Positions 56,376 through 64,000 of a stretch of DNA of 64,000 bases are shown piece after piece. Every line of letters begins with the position of its first letter. The stretch's first letter is position 1. Source of the DNA: an uncultured Cycloclasticus sp. (lineage in GTDB: Bacteria; Pseudomonadota; Gammaproteobacteria; Methylococcales; Cycloclasticaceae); assembly GCA_913060865.1 (NCBI GenBank), contig CAJXTU010000005.1, forward strand, positions 62,001 through 126,000. The letters are read 5' to 3'. Both the position numbers and the translations under genes were made by a program. The notes under the pieces were generated by a model that ran no database searches, was not told the origin of the DNA, and saw only the letters and a program-made list of their open reading frames with translations.

Positions 56376-58250
56376 TTACGCACTTTTTTTCTTTAAATGC
56401 ACCAACAACAAAGAGATTGCAGCAGGTGTTACACCTTGTATTCTACCGGCTTGCCCTAATGTTTCTGGCTTATGCCTGTCCAGCTTTTCGATAACTTCCG
56501 ACGATAAGCCAGGTACATGGCGATAACTCAGCGTCGATGACAAAGCAAATTCCTCATAACGTAATGAACGCAAAACTTCTGTTTGCTGACGATCAATATA
56601 GCCCGCGTATTTCGCTTGAATCTCTACCTGATCACGTACCGAACTATCCTCTACCTTGCTCTCAACGCCCGTTAAGTTGGCAATATTGCTGTATTTCACC
56701 TCAGGTCGACGTAATAAATCCAATAAATTAGCTTCTCGTTGTAGCGGGGTTTTCAAAAATTTATCCGCGTCTTCAGATGCTGCTGTTTTAGGCTGCAACC
56801 AAGTTGACTTTAAGCGAGCTTGTTCAAGCTCTATTGCTTCTCTTTTCACACAAAATTTTTGCCATTGAGCCTCATTCACAAGGCCCATTTGGTAACCTAT
56901 TTCGGTCAACCTTAAGTCGGCATTATCCTCTCGTAGCAACAATCGATACTCGGCTCGACTAGTAAACATTCGGTAAGGTTCTAACGTGCCATTCGTGACT
57001 AAATCATCAATCATGACGCCAATATAGGCTTCGTCTCTACGTGGGCACCATGCCTCTAAGTCTTGTGATTGACGCGCCGCATTTAAACCTGCAATAAGCC
57101 CTTGGGCCCCAGCTTCTTCATAACCCGTCGTACCATTAATTTGTCCAGCAAAAAACAAACCTGGCATATGTTTAGTTTCCAAGGATGACTTTAAATCTCT
57201 TGGGTCAAAAAAATCATATTCAATCGCATAACCAGGACGCACGATATGGGCATTCTCAAACCCTTTAATCGTTTTGATAAAGGCGTATTGAATATCAAAC
57301 GGTAAGCTGGTTGAAATACCATTTGGGTATACTTCTGTTGTTGTTAAGCCCTCAGGTTCTACAAAGATCTGGTGCGAATTTTTATCCGAAAAGCGCATCA
57401 CTTTATCTTCAATTGACGGGCAGTATCGTGGACCGACTCCCTCAATAACACCTGTGTACATAGGCGAGCGATCTAACCCTGAACGAATAATGTCGTGACC
57501 CTGCTCATTCGTTCTGGTGATAAAGCAAGATATTTGCTCAGGATGATCTTCGACCGAGCCCATAAAAGAAAAAACTGGTAACGGCGTATCACCCGGTTGC
57601 TCTTGCATCACACTAAAGTTAATACTTCGGCCATCTATTCTTGGGGGTGTGCCTGTTTTTAATCTATCAACATTAAAGGGTAGGGCGCGCAATCGTTGAG
57701 ACAAGGCATTGGATGGCGCATCACCCGCACGACCGCCTTCATAATTCTCAAGGCCGATATGAATTCTACCGCCCAAAAATGTCCCCACTGTTAACACAAC
57801 GGTTGATGCCACAAATTTAAGACCCATTTGAGTCACCACGCCTTTAACGCAATCGTTCTCTACAATCAGGTCCGACACTGTTTGCTGAAACAAACTTAGG
57901 TTTTCTTGGTTTTCTAAGGTTTCCCTAACCGCATGCTTATACAGTAGACGGTCTGCTTGAGCACGTGTTGCACGTACAGCAGGGCCTTTACTCGAGTTCA
58001 GTATGCGAAACTGTATGCCCGCCTTGTCGGTTGCTTTCGCCATAACCCCACCAAGGGCATCAATCTCCTTAACTAAGTGGCCTTTACCAATACCACCAAT
58101 CGCTGGGTTACAGCTCATCTGCCCCAAAGTTTCAATATTTTGGGTTAATAATAAGGTTTTAACGCCTGTACGTGCAGCCGCTAATGCCGCCTCTGTACCA
58201 GCATGTCCGCCACCGACAACGATAACGTCAAAAAAATTTGGATGTTGCAT
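56376..58250 (-). CDS. mnmG: tRNA uridine-5-carboxymethylaminomethyl modification enzyme MnmG
   Basis: A 624-residue FAD enzyme that works with MnmE on the wobble uridine of tRNAs. It has the FAD motif [39 protein letters not shown] and the C-terminal [15 protein letters not shown]. The start at 58250 ([14 protein letters not shown]) fits the family better than an ATG 13 codons upstream at 58289. Confidence 0.97.
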   Translation of the reverse strand: MQHPNFFDVIVVGGGHAGTEAALAAARTGVKTLLLTQNIETLGQMSCNPAIGGIGKGHLVKEIDALGGVMAKATDKAGIQFRILNSSKGPAVRATRAQADRLLYKHAVRETLENQENLSLFQQTVSDLIVENDCVKGVVTQMGLKFVASTVVLTVGTFLGGRIHIGLENYEGGRAGDAPSNALSQRLRALPFNVDRLKTGTPPRIDGRSINFSVMQEQPGDTPLPVFSFMGSVEDHPEQISCFITRTNEQGHDIIRSGLDRSPMYTGVIEGVGPRYCPSIEDKVMRFSDKNSHQIFVEPEGLTTTEVYPNGISTSLPFDIQYAFIKTIKGFENAHIVRPGYAIEYDFFDPRDLKSSLETKHMPGLFFAGQINGTTGYEEAGAQGLIAGLNAARQSQDLEAWCPRRDEAYIGVMIDDLVTNGTLEPYRMFTSRAEYRLLLREDNADLRLTEIGYQMGLVNEAQWQKFCVKREAIELEQARLKSTWLQPKTAASEDADKFLKTPLQREANLLDLLRRPEVKYSNIANLTGVESKVEDSSVRDQVEIQAKYAGYIDRQQTEVLRSLRYEEFALSSTLSYRHVPGLSSEVIEKLDRHKPETLGQAGRIQGVTPAAISLLLVHLKKKSA

Positions 58251-58386
58251 AACTCTAACTTTATATAGATAAGTGGTTGATTTTAACATTATTCAATACA
58301 TTTAGTTGCCGCGTTCAACGCACAGGCAAATTCTATTTGCTAGAATAATCTCTTTAGCTCTTCAACCCTAACTGCTTACGCCTCTT

Positions 58387-59301
58387 ATGAACCCATCCAT
58401 TCAAGTTTTTTTAGAACAAGCCAATGCCATTATCTTAGGGAAAGAAAAAACGATTAAGTTGGCACTAGCCTGCATACTCGCAAAGGGGCACCTTTTAATA
58501 GAAGACATACCCGGTGTTGGCAAAACGACCCTTGCCCATACCTTCGCGATATTATTTGGACTAAACTTTCAACGCATTCAATTTACCAGCGACTTATTAC
58601 CCGCTGATATTATCGGCTCTAGTGTCTTTGACAGAAATAACAGTCGCTTCGAGTTTCATCCCGGCCCTATTTTTTCTGATTTTATATTGGCAGATGAAAT
58701 TAACCGTGCAACCCCTAAAACTCAAAGCGCGCTGCTAGAAGCAATGGAGGAGCGACAGGTAACCATTGAGAAAAAAACTCACCCAATGAGCAATCCATTT
58801 ATTGTGATTGCTACGCAAAACCCAGGCTATCAAATTGGCACTTTTCCACTTCCCGAATCGCAGCTCGATCGATTTTTAATGCGCCTATCTATTGGTTATC
58901 CAGACCCTACCTCTGAAAAGCTACTGCTAAATGGCCAGAACACGCGTTTAAAACTCAACTCTTGCAAAACAATTATCGACTCTGATCAACTCGTTTCTCT
59001 TCAACAACAGGTTGTTGATATTCATGTTGCCGAGCCGTTAATCGGTTACGTACAGGCCTTATTAGAGTTTTCAAGAACATCACCTTTGTTTTCTCAAGGT
59101 CTATCGCCACGAGCTGGCATCGCCTTAATTCAAGCCGCCAAAGCGTGGGCTTTAATCGATAACCGAGACAGTGTTTACCCTGAGGATATTCAAGCCGTAC
59201 TTCCATCTATTACAGACCATAGACTCACCTTACAAAATGGCGCTACGTCGTCAGACCAACCATTATCCGCAACATTACTCACTGAAGTCGCCATACCCTA
59301 A
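58387..59301 (+). CDS. MoxR-type AAA+ ATPase
   Basis: A 304-residue AAA+ chaperone-like ATPase. It has Walker A PGVGKTTLAH, Walker B ILADEINRATPKTQSALLEAMEERQVT and sensor 1 VIATQNP. MoxR proteins usually lie beside DUF58 and von Willebrand-factor genes and activate metal-dependent complexes; here neither partner is adjacent. It is divergent from mnmG and shares one base with the following GNAT gene. Confidence 0.92.
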   Translation: MNPSIQVFLEQANAIILGKEKTIKLALACILAKGHLLIEDIPGVGKTTLAHTFAILFGLNFQRIQFTSDLLPADIIGSSVFDRNNSRFEFHPGPIFSDFILADEINRATPKTQSALLEAMEERQVTIEKKTHPMSNPFIVIATQNPGYQIGTFPLPESQLDRFLMRLSIGYPDPTSEKLLLNGQNTRLKLNSCKTIIDSDQLVSLQQQVVDIHVAEPLIGYVQALLEFSRTSPLFSQGLSPRAGIALIQAAKAWALIDNRDSVYPEDIQAVLPSITDHRLTLQNGATSSDQPLSATLLTEVAIP

Positions 59302-59729
59302 TGCTAAGTTTATCGGTAAAAACTGGAGCTTGGGCTGACCTAGAGGAATACTGCAAGCCGATTCGGCTATCTGTTTTTGTTGAAGAACAGGGCGTGCCCC
59401 AACATATAGAGTTAGATGAACAAGATGAGCATTTTTTGCATGTCGTTATTTTTAATAACGACAACACAGCCATTGCAACCGCGCGGTTAGCACCTAATGG
59501 TAAGTTTGGAAGAATGGCTGTTCTAAAGGAATATCGCCAGCAAGGGCTGGGAGCCGAACTACTAAAACAAATGACAACGCTTGCCGACTCACTTGAACTC
59601 CAACAATTACGTTGCCATGCACAACAAAGCGCTGTTGATTTTTATAAAAAAAATGGCTTCCAAATAATAGGGAAGCCATTTCAAGAAGCGGGTATTGCAC
59701 ATATTAAAATGCTGAAGAACTTAACCTAA
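59301..59729 (+). CDS. GNAT-family N-acetyltransferase
   Basis: A 142-residue acetyltransferase. The acetyl-CoA loop is RQQGLGAELL, after FGRMAVLKEY, and HAQQSAVDFYKKNGFQIIG is the typical C-terminal motif. RLSVFVEEQGVPQHIELDE is common in the YjcF/ElaA-type subgroup. It is coupled to the MoxR gene by TAATG and converges on nahD with a 4-base overlap. The acceptor is unknown. Confidence 0.9.
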   Translation: MLSLSVKTGAWADLEEYCKPIRLSVFVEEQGVPQHIELDEQDEHFLHVVIFNNDNTAIATARLAPNGKFGRMAVLKEYRQQGLGAELLKQMTTLADSLELQQLRCHAQQSAVDFYKKNGFQIIGKPFQEAGIAHIKMLKNLT

Positions 59730-60322
59730 CTCTTGCGACCCTTAAGATATTCTTCAATAAACATAAAGCGGTCATTACCCCACCAAGCCTGGTCATCTAA
59801 CTTCATGATAGGCGCACCAAAAACACCTTCTTTATGTGCCTCTACACAAGCCTTACGGAAACGAGTTCGCCCTTCATTTGACTGCACATAAGCAATAAAC
59901 TCATCCGTGTTCCAGCCCATTTTATCAGCAACTTGTGATAATTCAGCCATGTCTGTTGGGTCACAACCATCTGCCCAAATCTTTGCATAGGCGGCATTAA
60001 CATAGGCTTCTGCTTGACCCTTATCATTAGCATATAAAACACCAACATTCCAAGGCTCTACTTCAAGGTTTTTGGGAAATGTAAAAGGAACATCATAATG
60101 TGCTGCCCAGCGTTTAATATCTGCCAACATAACATCTATTTTAGCAGGCACTTCGCGATTCGAAGGGCCGTAATTCCCTGCCGCAATTTTTGCTGGCGGT
60201 ATACTCATAGGTAAGTAATTAACCGTTAAGCCGTATTTTCTTGCCAAATCAGGCAATTGAGTATGAGCCAAATAACTAAAAGGGCTCATCATGTCAAAAT
60301 AAAAATCTATAGATGTTTGCAT
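59726..60322 (-). CDS. nahD: 2-hydroxychromene-2-carboxylate isomerase (NahD-like, kappa GST fold)
   Basis: A 198-residue DsbA/kappa-GST-fold protein. The catalytic Ser is in FDMMSPFSYLAHTQL near the N-terminus, and the C-terminal VFGAPIMKLDDQAWWGNDRFMFIEEYL is characteristic. NahD isomerises a ring-cleavage product in the upper naphthalene pathway and needs glutathione. It is followed upstream by ferredoxin and reductase genes, which matches aromatic-degradation loci. Confidence 0.88.
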   Translation of the reverse strand: MQTSIDFYFDMMSPFSYLAHTQLPDLARKYGLTVNYLPMSIPPAKIAAGNYGPSNREVPAKIDVMLADIKRWAAHYDVPFTFPKNLEVEPWNVGVLYANDKGQAEAYVNAAYAKIWADGCDPTDMAELSQVADKMGWNTDEFIAYVQSNEGRTRFRKACVEAHKEGVFGAPIMKLDDQAWWGNDRFMFIEEYLKGRKS

Positions 60323-60331
60323 ATTATTTGC

Positions 60332-60649
60332 CTAATTATTCGCTTCAGGAATACAAACATTGCCATCTTCAATCGTGACAGGGTATGTTTTAACCGGTAT
60401 TTGGCAAGGAAATGATGTTGCCTCACCTGTCTTTATAGAAAACGCGCCGCCATGAAATGGGCACTCTACTTCATCACCATCTTGGTAACCGTCTGTCAGC
60501 ATAGCCATCCCGTGTGTACACAAGTTGTCGGTGACAAAATACTCACCTTCAAATACATAAACCGCTAATGCTGGAAAACCATCTGGCGTAACCGCTATAG
60601 GCGCTTCGTCTTTAACCTCTTCTGTTTTACATAATATTACATTACTCAT
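60332..60649 (-). CDS. Rieske-type [2Fe-2S] ferredoxin of a dioxygenase system
   Basis: A 105-residue ferredoxin with C44-x-H46 and C63-x2-H66 (NLCTHGMAMLTDG, ECPFHGGAF), the NahAb-like electron carrier to a ring-hydroxylating oxygenase. It lies 9 bases from nahD and 106 bases after the reductase gene. With no oxygenase beside it, it probably serves the alpha subunits at 6140-36927. Confidence 0.93.
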   Translation of the reverse strand: MSNVILCKTEEVKDEAPIAVTPDGFPALAVYVFEGEYFVTDNLCTHGMAMLTDGYQDGDEVECPFHGGAFSIKTGEATSFPCQIPVKTYPVTIEDGNVCIPEANN

Positions 60650-60755
60650 AATTTTAACTCTTTTATATATTGATAAAAATTCACTTAATAGTCACAGGCC
60701 ATAATATCCAAGCCTAGTAAAAAGTGACTGTCGCTTACTTTACTCTACTTAAGGT

Positions 60756-61778
60756 TTAATAAAAACGATCATAGTTAATTTGCTCAAGCGGAACCTTGTA
60801 TTCCGTTACCAACATACGCGTTAAAGCGTCTGTCATTGGAGGAGGGCCGCAGAAATAAAACTCGTGCTCTGGCAACTTCTCGCCCAACGTTTTTCCTAAT
60901 AACTCATGGATAAACCCAACATCACCATCCCAACCAGCAGCTTCAGCAGCTTCAGCATCTGACACCGCATTAAAATTCTTAATTCGGCCTTTTAAATCAG
61001 CATCTGCTTCAATAAGGGCTGGCGGGCAGATATCCTTTGGTGTACGACCTCCATAGAATAAGTAAATGTTTCTATCATCCAAGCGAGCATCTTTCGCGGC
61101 CGCTTTAATAATAGACATTTCAGGAGATAGACCTGAGCCACCACCTACACACACTACGTCCCTAGGAATCTCTGGTTTTAAATATGCCAAGCCGTATGGC
61201 CCATCGATAACAATCTCTGCACCTATTTCATAGTCTTCAAATAACGTTGTTGTTGCGCTACCGCCCGGCATTTTTTTAATAATAAAGCGCCACTCGCCTT
61301 CTTCATTAGGCAAGTTACACATTGAGTAACCACGTGAGCCTGTAATGCCTGGAAAGTCTAGTAAGGCAAATTGTCCCGCTTCAAAGTTCGCGGCATGTTC
61401 CGTTTTAAAACAAAACTCCGCCATATCATCCGTTAGTTTATTTATTTCAAATAAAACTGCCGCTGATTTAATCGGCTTATGTACCGGCATTGCTTCAGGA
61501 TTTAAACGTACCTTTATCTCAAGGTCTTCTGTCGGAATACATTGGCAGCTTAACTTGCGGCCTTTTTTAATATCACGAGGAGATAGCCCTGGCGCGCCTT
61601 CCCAAATGTCATTCACATTACCGTCTAGCACCTCTACTTTACAAGCACCACAACCACCAGAGTTACACTCGTAAGGCATACCTATACCTGCGCGTAATGC
61701 CGCACGCAAAATAGTATCGCCTTCCTCGCACTTAAACTCTAACTCCTGCCCACTTATTTTTACGTTATAACTGCTCAT
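60756..61778 (-). CDS. Ferredoxin-NAD(P)H reductase with plant-type [2Fe-2S] domain
   Basis: A 340-residue reductase of the NahAa type. The N-terminal plant ferredoxin domain has Cys38, Cys43, Cys46 and Cys78 (ECNSGGCGACKVE, LSCQC). An FAD domain has GSRGYSMCNLP and a NAD(P) domain has VCVGGGSGLSPEMSIIKA and YFCGPPPMTDAL. The start at 61778 is preferred over 61793 because AGAGGGGA directly precedes it. It passes electrons from NAD(P)H to the Rieske ferredoxin. Confidence 0.93.
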   Translation of the reverse strand: MSSYNVKISGQELEFKCEEGDTILRAALRAGIGMPYECNSGGCGACKVEVLDGNVNDIWEGAPGLSPRDIKKGRKLSCQCIPTEDLEIKVRLNPEAMPVHKPIKSAAVLFEINKLTDDMAEFCFKTEHAANFEAGQFALLDFPGITGSRGYSMCNLPNEEGEWRFIIKKMPGGSATTTLFEDYEIGAEIVIDGPYGLAYLKPEIPRDVVCVGGGSGLSPEMSIIKAAAKDARLDDRNIYLFYGGRTPKDICPPALIEADADLKGRIKNFNAVSDAEAAEAAGWDGDVGFIHELLGKTLGEKLPEHEFYFCGPPPMTDALTRMLVTEYKVPLEQINYDRFY

Positions 61779-61871
61779 GCATCCCCTCTTCATCTAAACG
61801 CTATTAATTTAATTAATATAAAAGGTTATTATATTCAGCACAAACAAACAAGTGGTGTTTTAAATCAACTT

Positions 61872-62573
61872 TTGGTGACTAATTCTGTGAGCACATCTTT
61901 TTATAGCAAGAATACTTTCGATTTTTTGCAAAAACTAAGTGGTAACAATAACCGAACTTGGTTTAATGAGCGAAAAGCACTTTATGAAGAGGCGGTACGC
62001 TCACCTTCACTCGCTTTCATTGAGGCTATGGAACCGGGCATTAAATCACTATCGCCAAACTTTACTGCAGTGGCGAAAAAAACGGGAGGTTCACTTATGC
62101 GAATCTATCGAGATGCCCGTTTTAGCAAAGATAAAACACCGTATAAAACCAATGTTGGCATTCAATTTAGGCATATTGCGGGCAAGGATGTGCACGCGCC
62201 TGGCTTCTACCTACATATCTCACCCGATGAATGTTTTGTGGGGGCAGGTATTTGGCGCCCTGATAGCAAATCATTAAGCAATATTAGAGAGATGATTAGT
62301 GACAGTCCTAATGCTTGGAAAACAATTACCCGCAATAAAACCTTCCAACGCTATTATTCCTTATCGGGCGATTCATTAAAAACTTACCCGCGTGGTTACG
62401 CAAAAGACCACCCTATGATTGACGATTTGAAACGCAAAGATTTTATTGCTATCCACCCCTTGAGCCGTAAGGAAGTTTTAGGCCCCAATTTAACAGAAAC
62501 AATCCATCATCGTTTTAAAGTTGCCAGTGATTTGATGGATTACCTGTGTAATGCGTTGGAGTTACCCTATTGA
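61872..62573 (+). CDS. DUF2461 family protein
   Basis: A 233-residue member of the widely distributed DUF2461/TIGR02453 family of unknown function. The conserved blocks are FLQKLSGNNNRTWFNERK, RIYRDARFSKDKTPYKTN, FYLHISPDECFVGAGIWRPDS and LKTYPRGYAKDHPMIDDLKRKDF. The start is unclear: TTG at 61872, GTG at 61875 and GTG at 61887 are possible. It is divergent from the ferredoxin reductase gene. Confidence 0.9.
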   Translation: MVTNSVSTSFYSKNTFDFLQKLSGNNNRTWFNERKALYEEAVRSPSLAFIEAMEPGIKSLSPNFTAVAKKTGGSLMRIYRDARFSKDKTPYKTNVGIQFRHIAGKDVHAPGFYLHISPDECFVGAGIWRPDSKSLSNIREMISDSPNAWKTITRNKTFQRYYSLSGDSLKTYPRGYAKDHPMIDDLKRKDFIAIHPLSRKEVLGPNLTETIHHRFKVASDLMDYLCNALELPY

Positions 62574-63212
62574 TTAGTCTGACTTTGAACTAAAGCTCGA
62601 GTGATTTTTTGCCAATGCCTGCCGTACATGCGGTTCTCTCAAAAAATAATGTTTTTGCTGCGGCAAGGGCGTCCATTTCTTTTTACGAAAAAAAAATGGA
62701 TCAAAGAAAACGTCGCCCACATCGCAAAGTTTAATTTGTTTCGTGTGAACACTAAACTCGGTGCGTTCTACCCAAAGGGCATAAGTCTCACTCAAATGAC
62801 AAAACTATTTGGCTCGGCTTTAAAACAACGCGCCTACTCTTCCGAAACCATTCAAACTTTTAACGCGATAAAAGGGGCTTGATTTAAGTCCCCTTTTAAC
62901 CTCTCAGAAAGATTATTGTATTTATAGTACTTCCCGTTGTGGCTGTCTGAACCCATTTTTTGGCAAGTTCCACAACGGCTATAAAAACAACTAGCTTGAG
63001 GGAACCGTAGGTGAGGTTTAGGGTTCCTTTTTTGGTCCGTTATTTGGCAGCGCAAAAAATGAACACCCAGATGGCAAGCAAAAAATTCGCGAGCAAGTCG
63101 AAGGCCAAGAGGCTAGCATTTCTTGAGATCGTCTCAACGAGTAATAATTACACGTCCCAGCATGTCAAATAATGGATGAATCGTACTATTTATAAATGTT
63201 TTACTTTTTAAC
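62574..63212. other. Gene-poor stretch between the DUF2461 gene and trpB
   Basis: No recognisable gene. A minus frame of 73 codons (62574-62795, TTG start) and an overlapping plus frame of 93 codons (62601-62882) cannot both be real, and neither has a good ribosome site. A 37-codon plus frame starts at 63059. A 9-bp inverted repeat CCGTTGTGG/CCACAACGG lies at about 62934-62979. The stretch may be a decayed insertion or gene remnant. Confidence 0.4.
62870..62897 (+). terminator. Probable Rho-independent terminator
   Basis: AAAAGGGG and CCCCTTTT form an 8-bp stem with a 12-base loop and a flanking T run, almost 300 bases after the DUF2461 gene. It overlaps the last codons of the doubtful 93-codon plus frame. 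Confidence 0.6.
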
Positions 63213-64000
63213 CTATAACCCCAACTTATCCGCAATAAAGTCCGCATCCTTATCACCACGGCCTGAAAGATTGACTAGAATGGTCTCGCTCGAGCTCATA
63301 CTTTTTGCTTTTTTTATAGCGTATGCCACAGCATGCGCACTTTCTAGCGCCGGAATAATACCTTCTACCCGTGACAACGTCATAAATGCATCAATACACT
63401 CTTCATCGTCTACAGCAACGTACTCCACACGCCCTAAATCTTTTAATAAACAGTGCTGCGGCCCAACCCCTGGATAATCTAATCCCGAAGCAATCGAGTA
63501 AACGGGCAGCGGCTCACCAGATTCATCTTGTAAGTTGTAACACTCAAACCCGTGTAAAGCACCTTTAACCCCTTTACTCATCGTTGCTGCATGGTCATCC
63601 GTATCTAACCCTCTTCCCGCCGGCTCAACACCAACGATATTAACTTCCTCATCATCTAAAAATGCCGTAAATAAACCAATTGCATTCGAGCCACCACCAA
63701 CACAGGCGGTAATAACATCTGGCAGCTTCCCTTGCTCATCAAGGAACTGCGCCCGTGCTTCATCACCAATAATGCTTTGAAAATCTCGAACCATCATCGG
63801 GAAGGGGTGCGGCCCAACAACTGAACCTATGGCATAAATAAAGTTAACTGGGTCTTTTAGATATTCTTCAAACGCACTATCAACAGCATCTTTCAGGGTT
63901 TTAGTACCTCGGCTGACAGGAACTAAAGTACACCCCAATATTTTCATTTTAGTAACGTTCGGGTGCTCTTTAGCAATATCCACCTCACCCATATGGATTT
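63213..64000 (-). CDS. trpB: Tryptophan synthase beta chain, truncated by window edge
   Basis: C-terminal 260 or so residues of the PLP enzyme that joins indole and serine. Visible are [31 protein letters not shown], the phosphate-binding [49 protein letters not shown] and [11 protein letters not shown]. The frame stays open to the right edge, so the N-terminal part with the PLP Lys is outside. Neither trpA nor trpF is seen downstream. Confidence 0.95.
   Translation of the reverse strand, partial: IHMGEVDIAKEHPNVTKMKILGCTLVPVSRGTKTLKDAVDSAFEEYLKDPVNFIYAIGSVVGPHPFPMMVRDFQSIIGDEARAQFLDEQGKLPDVITACVGGGSNAIGLFTAFLDDEEVNIVGVEPAGRGLDTDDHAATMSKGVKGALHGFECYNLQDESGEPLPVYSIASGLDYPGVGPQHCLLKDLGRVEYVAVDDEECIDAFMTLSRVEGIIPALESAHAVAYAIKKAKSMSSSETILVNLSGRGDKDADFIADKLGL

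Noticed and set aside
58251-58386. Replication origin between mnmG and MoxR
   Set aside because: No cluster of DnaA boxes or AT-rich unwinding repeats is visible in this short gap, and dnaA is absent from the window.
62574-62882. Two overlapping opposite-strand frames (73 and 93 codons)
   Set aside because: TTG and GTG starts, no ribosome sites, no family match; both cannot be coding and neither is convincing enough to list as a gene.
62852-63055. 67-codon minus-strand frame with several Cys
   Set aside because: It spans the probable terminator and a hairpin, has no recognised domain and no ribosome site.

Overview
The window reads as a chromosome segment of a low-to-mid GC marine gammaproteobacterium that degrades hydrocarbons. 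It has a Pseudomonas-like mnmG-rsmG-parA-parB-atpIBEFHAGDC-glmU-glmS block, which normally lies near the replication origin. It also carries four Rieske ring-hydroxylating oxygenase alpha subunits, an AlkB hydroxylase, a Rieske ferredoxin, a ferredoxin reductase and a NahD-type isomerase. This profile fits a polycyclic-aromatic degrader such as Cycloclasticus; the genus is an inference.

Layout. Positions 1-4000: M18 aminopeptidase (cut by the left edge), membrane-anchored hydratase-fold protein, truncated haemoglobin without a visible start codon, cytochrome b561 and a class III dioxygenase-like protein. Positions 4003-10585 (minus strand): an eight-gene catabolic operon with two Rieske alpha subunits, one beta subunit, three short-chain dehydrogenases, a GST and a 116-residue unknown. 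Positions 10887-14429: azoreductase, SDR, OmpW, DsbB-like protein and a 44-residue DUF3149-like peptide. Positions 14677-28258: envelope glycan and lipid genes, including an ELM1-like protein, several glycosyltransferases, an O-antigen ligase, UDP-glucose dehydrogenase, an Mpo1-like protein, phosphatidylserine decarboxylase, a PHP-glycosyltransferase fusion and a membrane-anchored class III aminotransferase; PhoH sits among them.

Positions 28338-34519 (minus strand): a tight operon of alkB, Rieske alpha and beta, a thiolase-fold protein without the catalytic Cys and His, a DUF35 protein and an acyl-CoA ligase. This resembles the aldolase logic of steroid side-chain degradation. A meta-cleavage-type hydrolase is divergent at 34717. 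Positions 35677-43611 (minus strand): DUF1302 outer-membrane protein, DUF1329 periplasmic protein, YCF48-like propeller, RND/MMPL permease and a NagG-like Rieske alpha, all read one way. They look like a trans-envelope route for hydrophobic substrates ending in an oxygenase.

Positions 43761-58250: the housekeeping block glmS, glmU, the ATP synthase operon, parB, parA, rsmG and mnmG. Positions 58387-64000: MoxR ATPase, GNAT, then nahD, ferredoxin and reductase, which probably supply electrons to the distant oxygenases. After these come a DUF2461 protein, a gene-poor 640-base stretch and trpB, cut by the right edge.

No transcriptional regulator gene, tRNA, rRNA, CRISPR array or intact insertion sequence was seen. 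The best candidates for undescribed biology are the transport-oxygenase operon (35677-43611), the AlkB-dioxygenase-aldolase-like operon (28338-34519), the alpha subunit with a Glu in place of the bridging Asp and its 116-residue partner (9009-10585), and the lipid/glycan cluster at 22217-28258.
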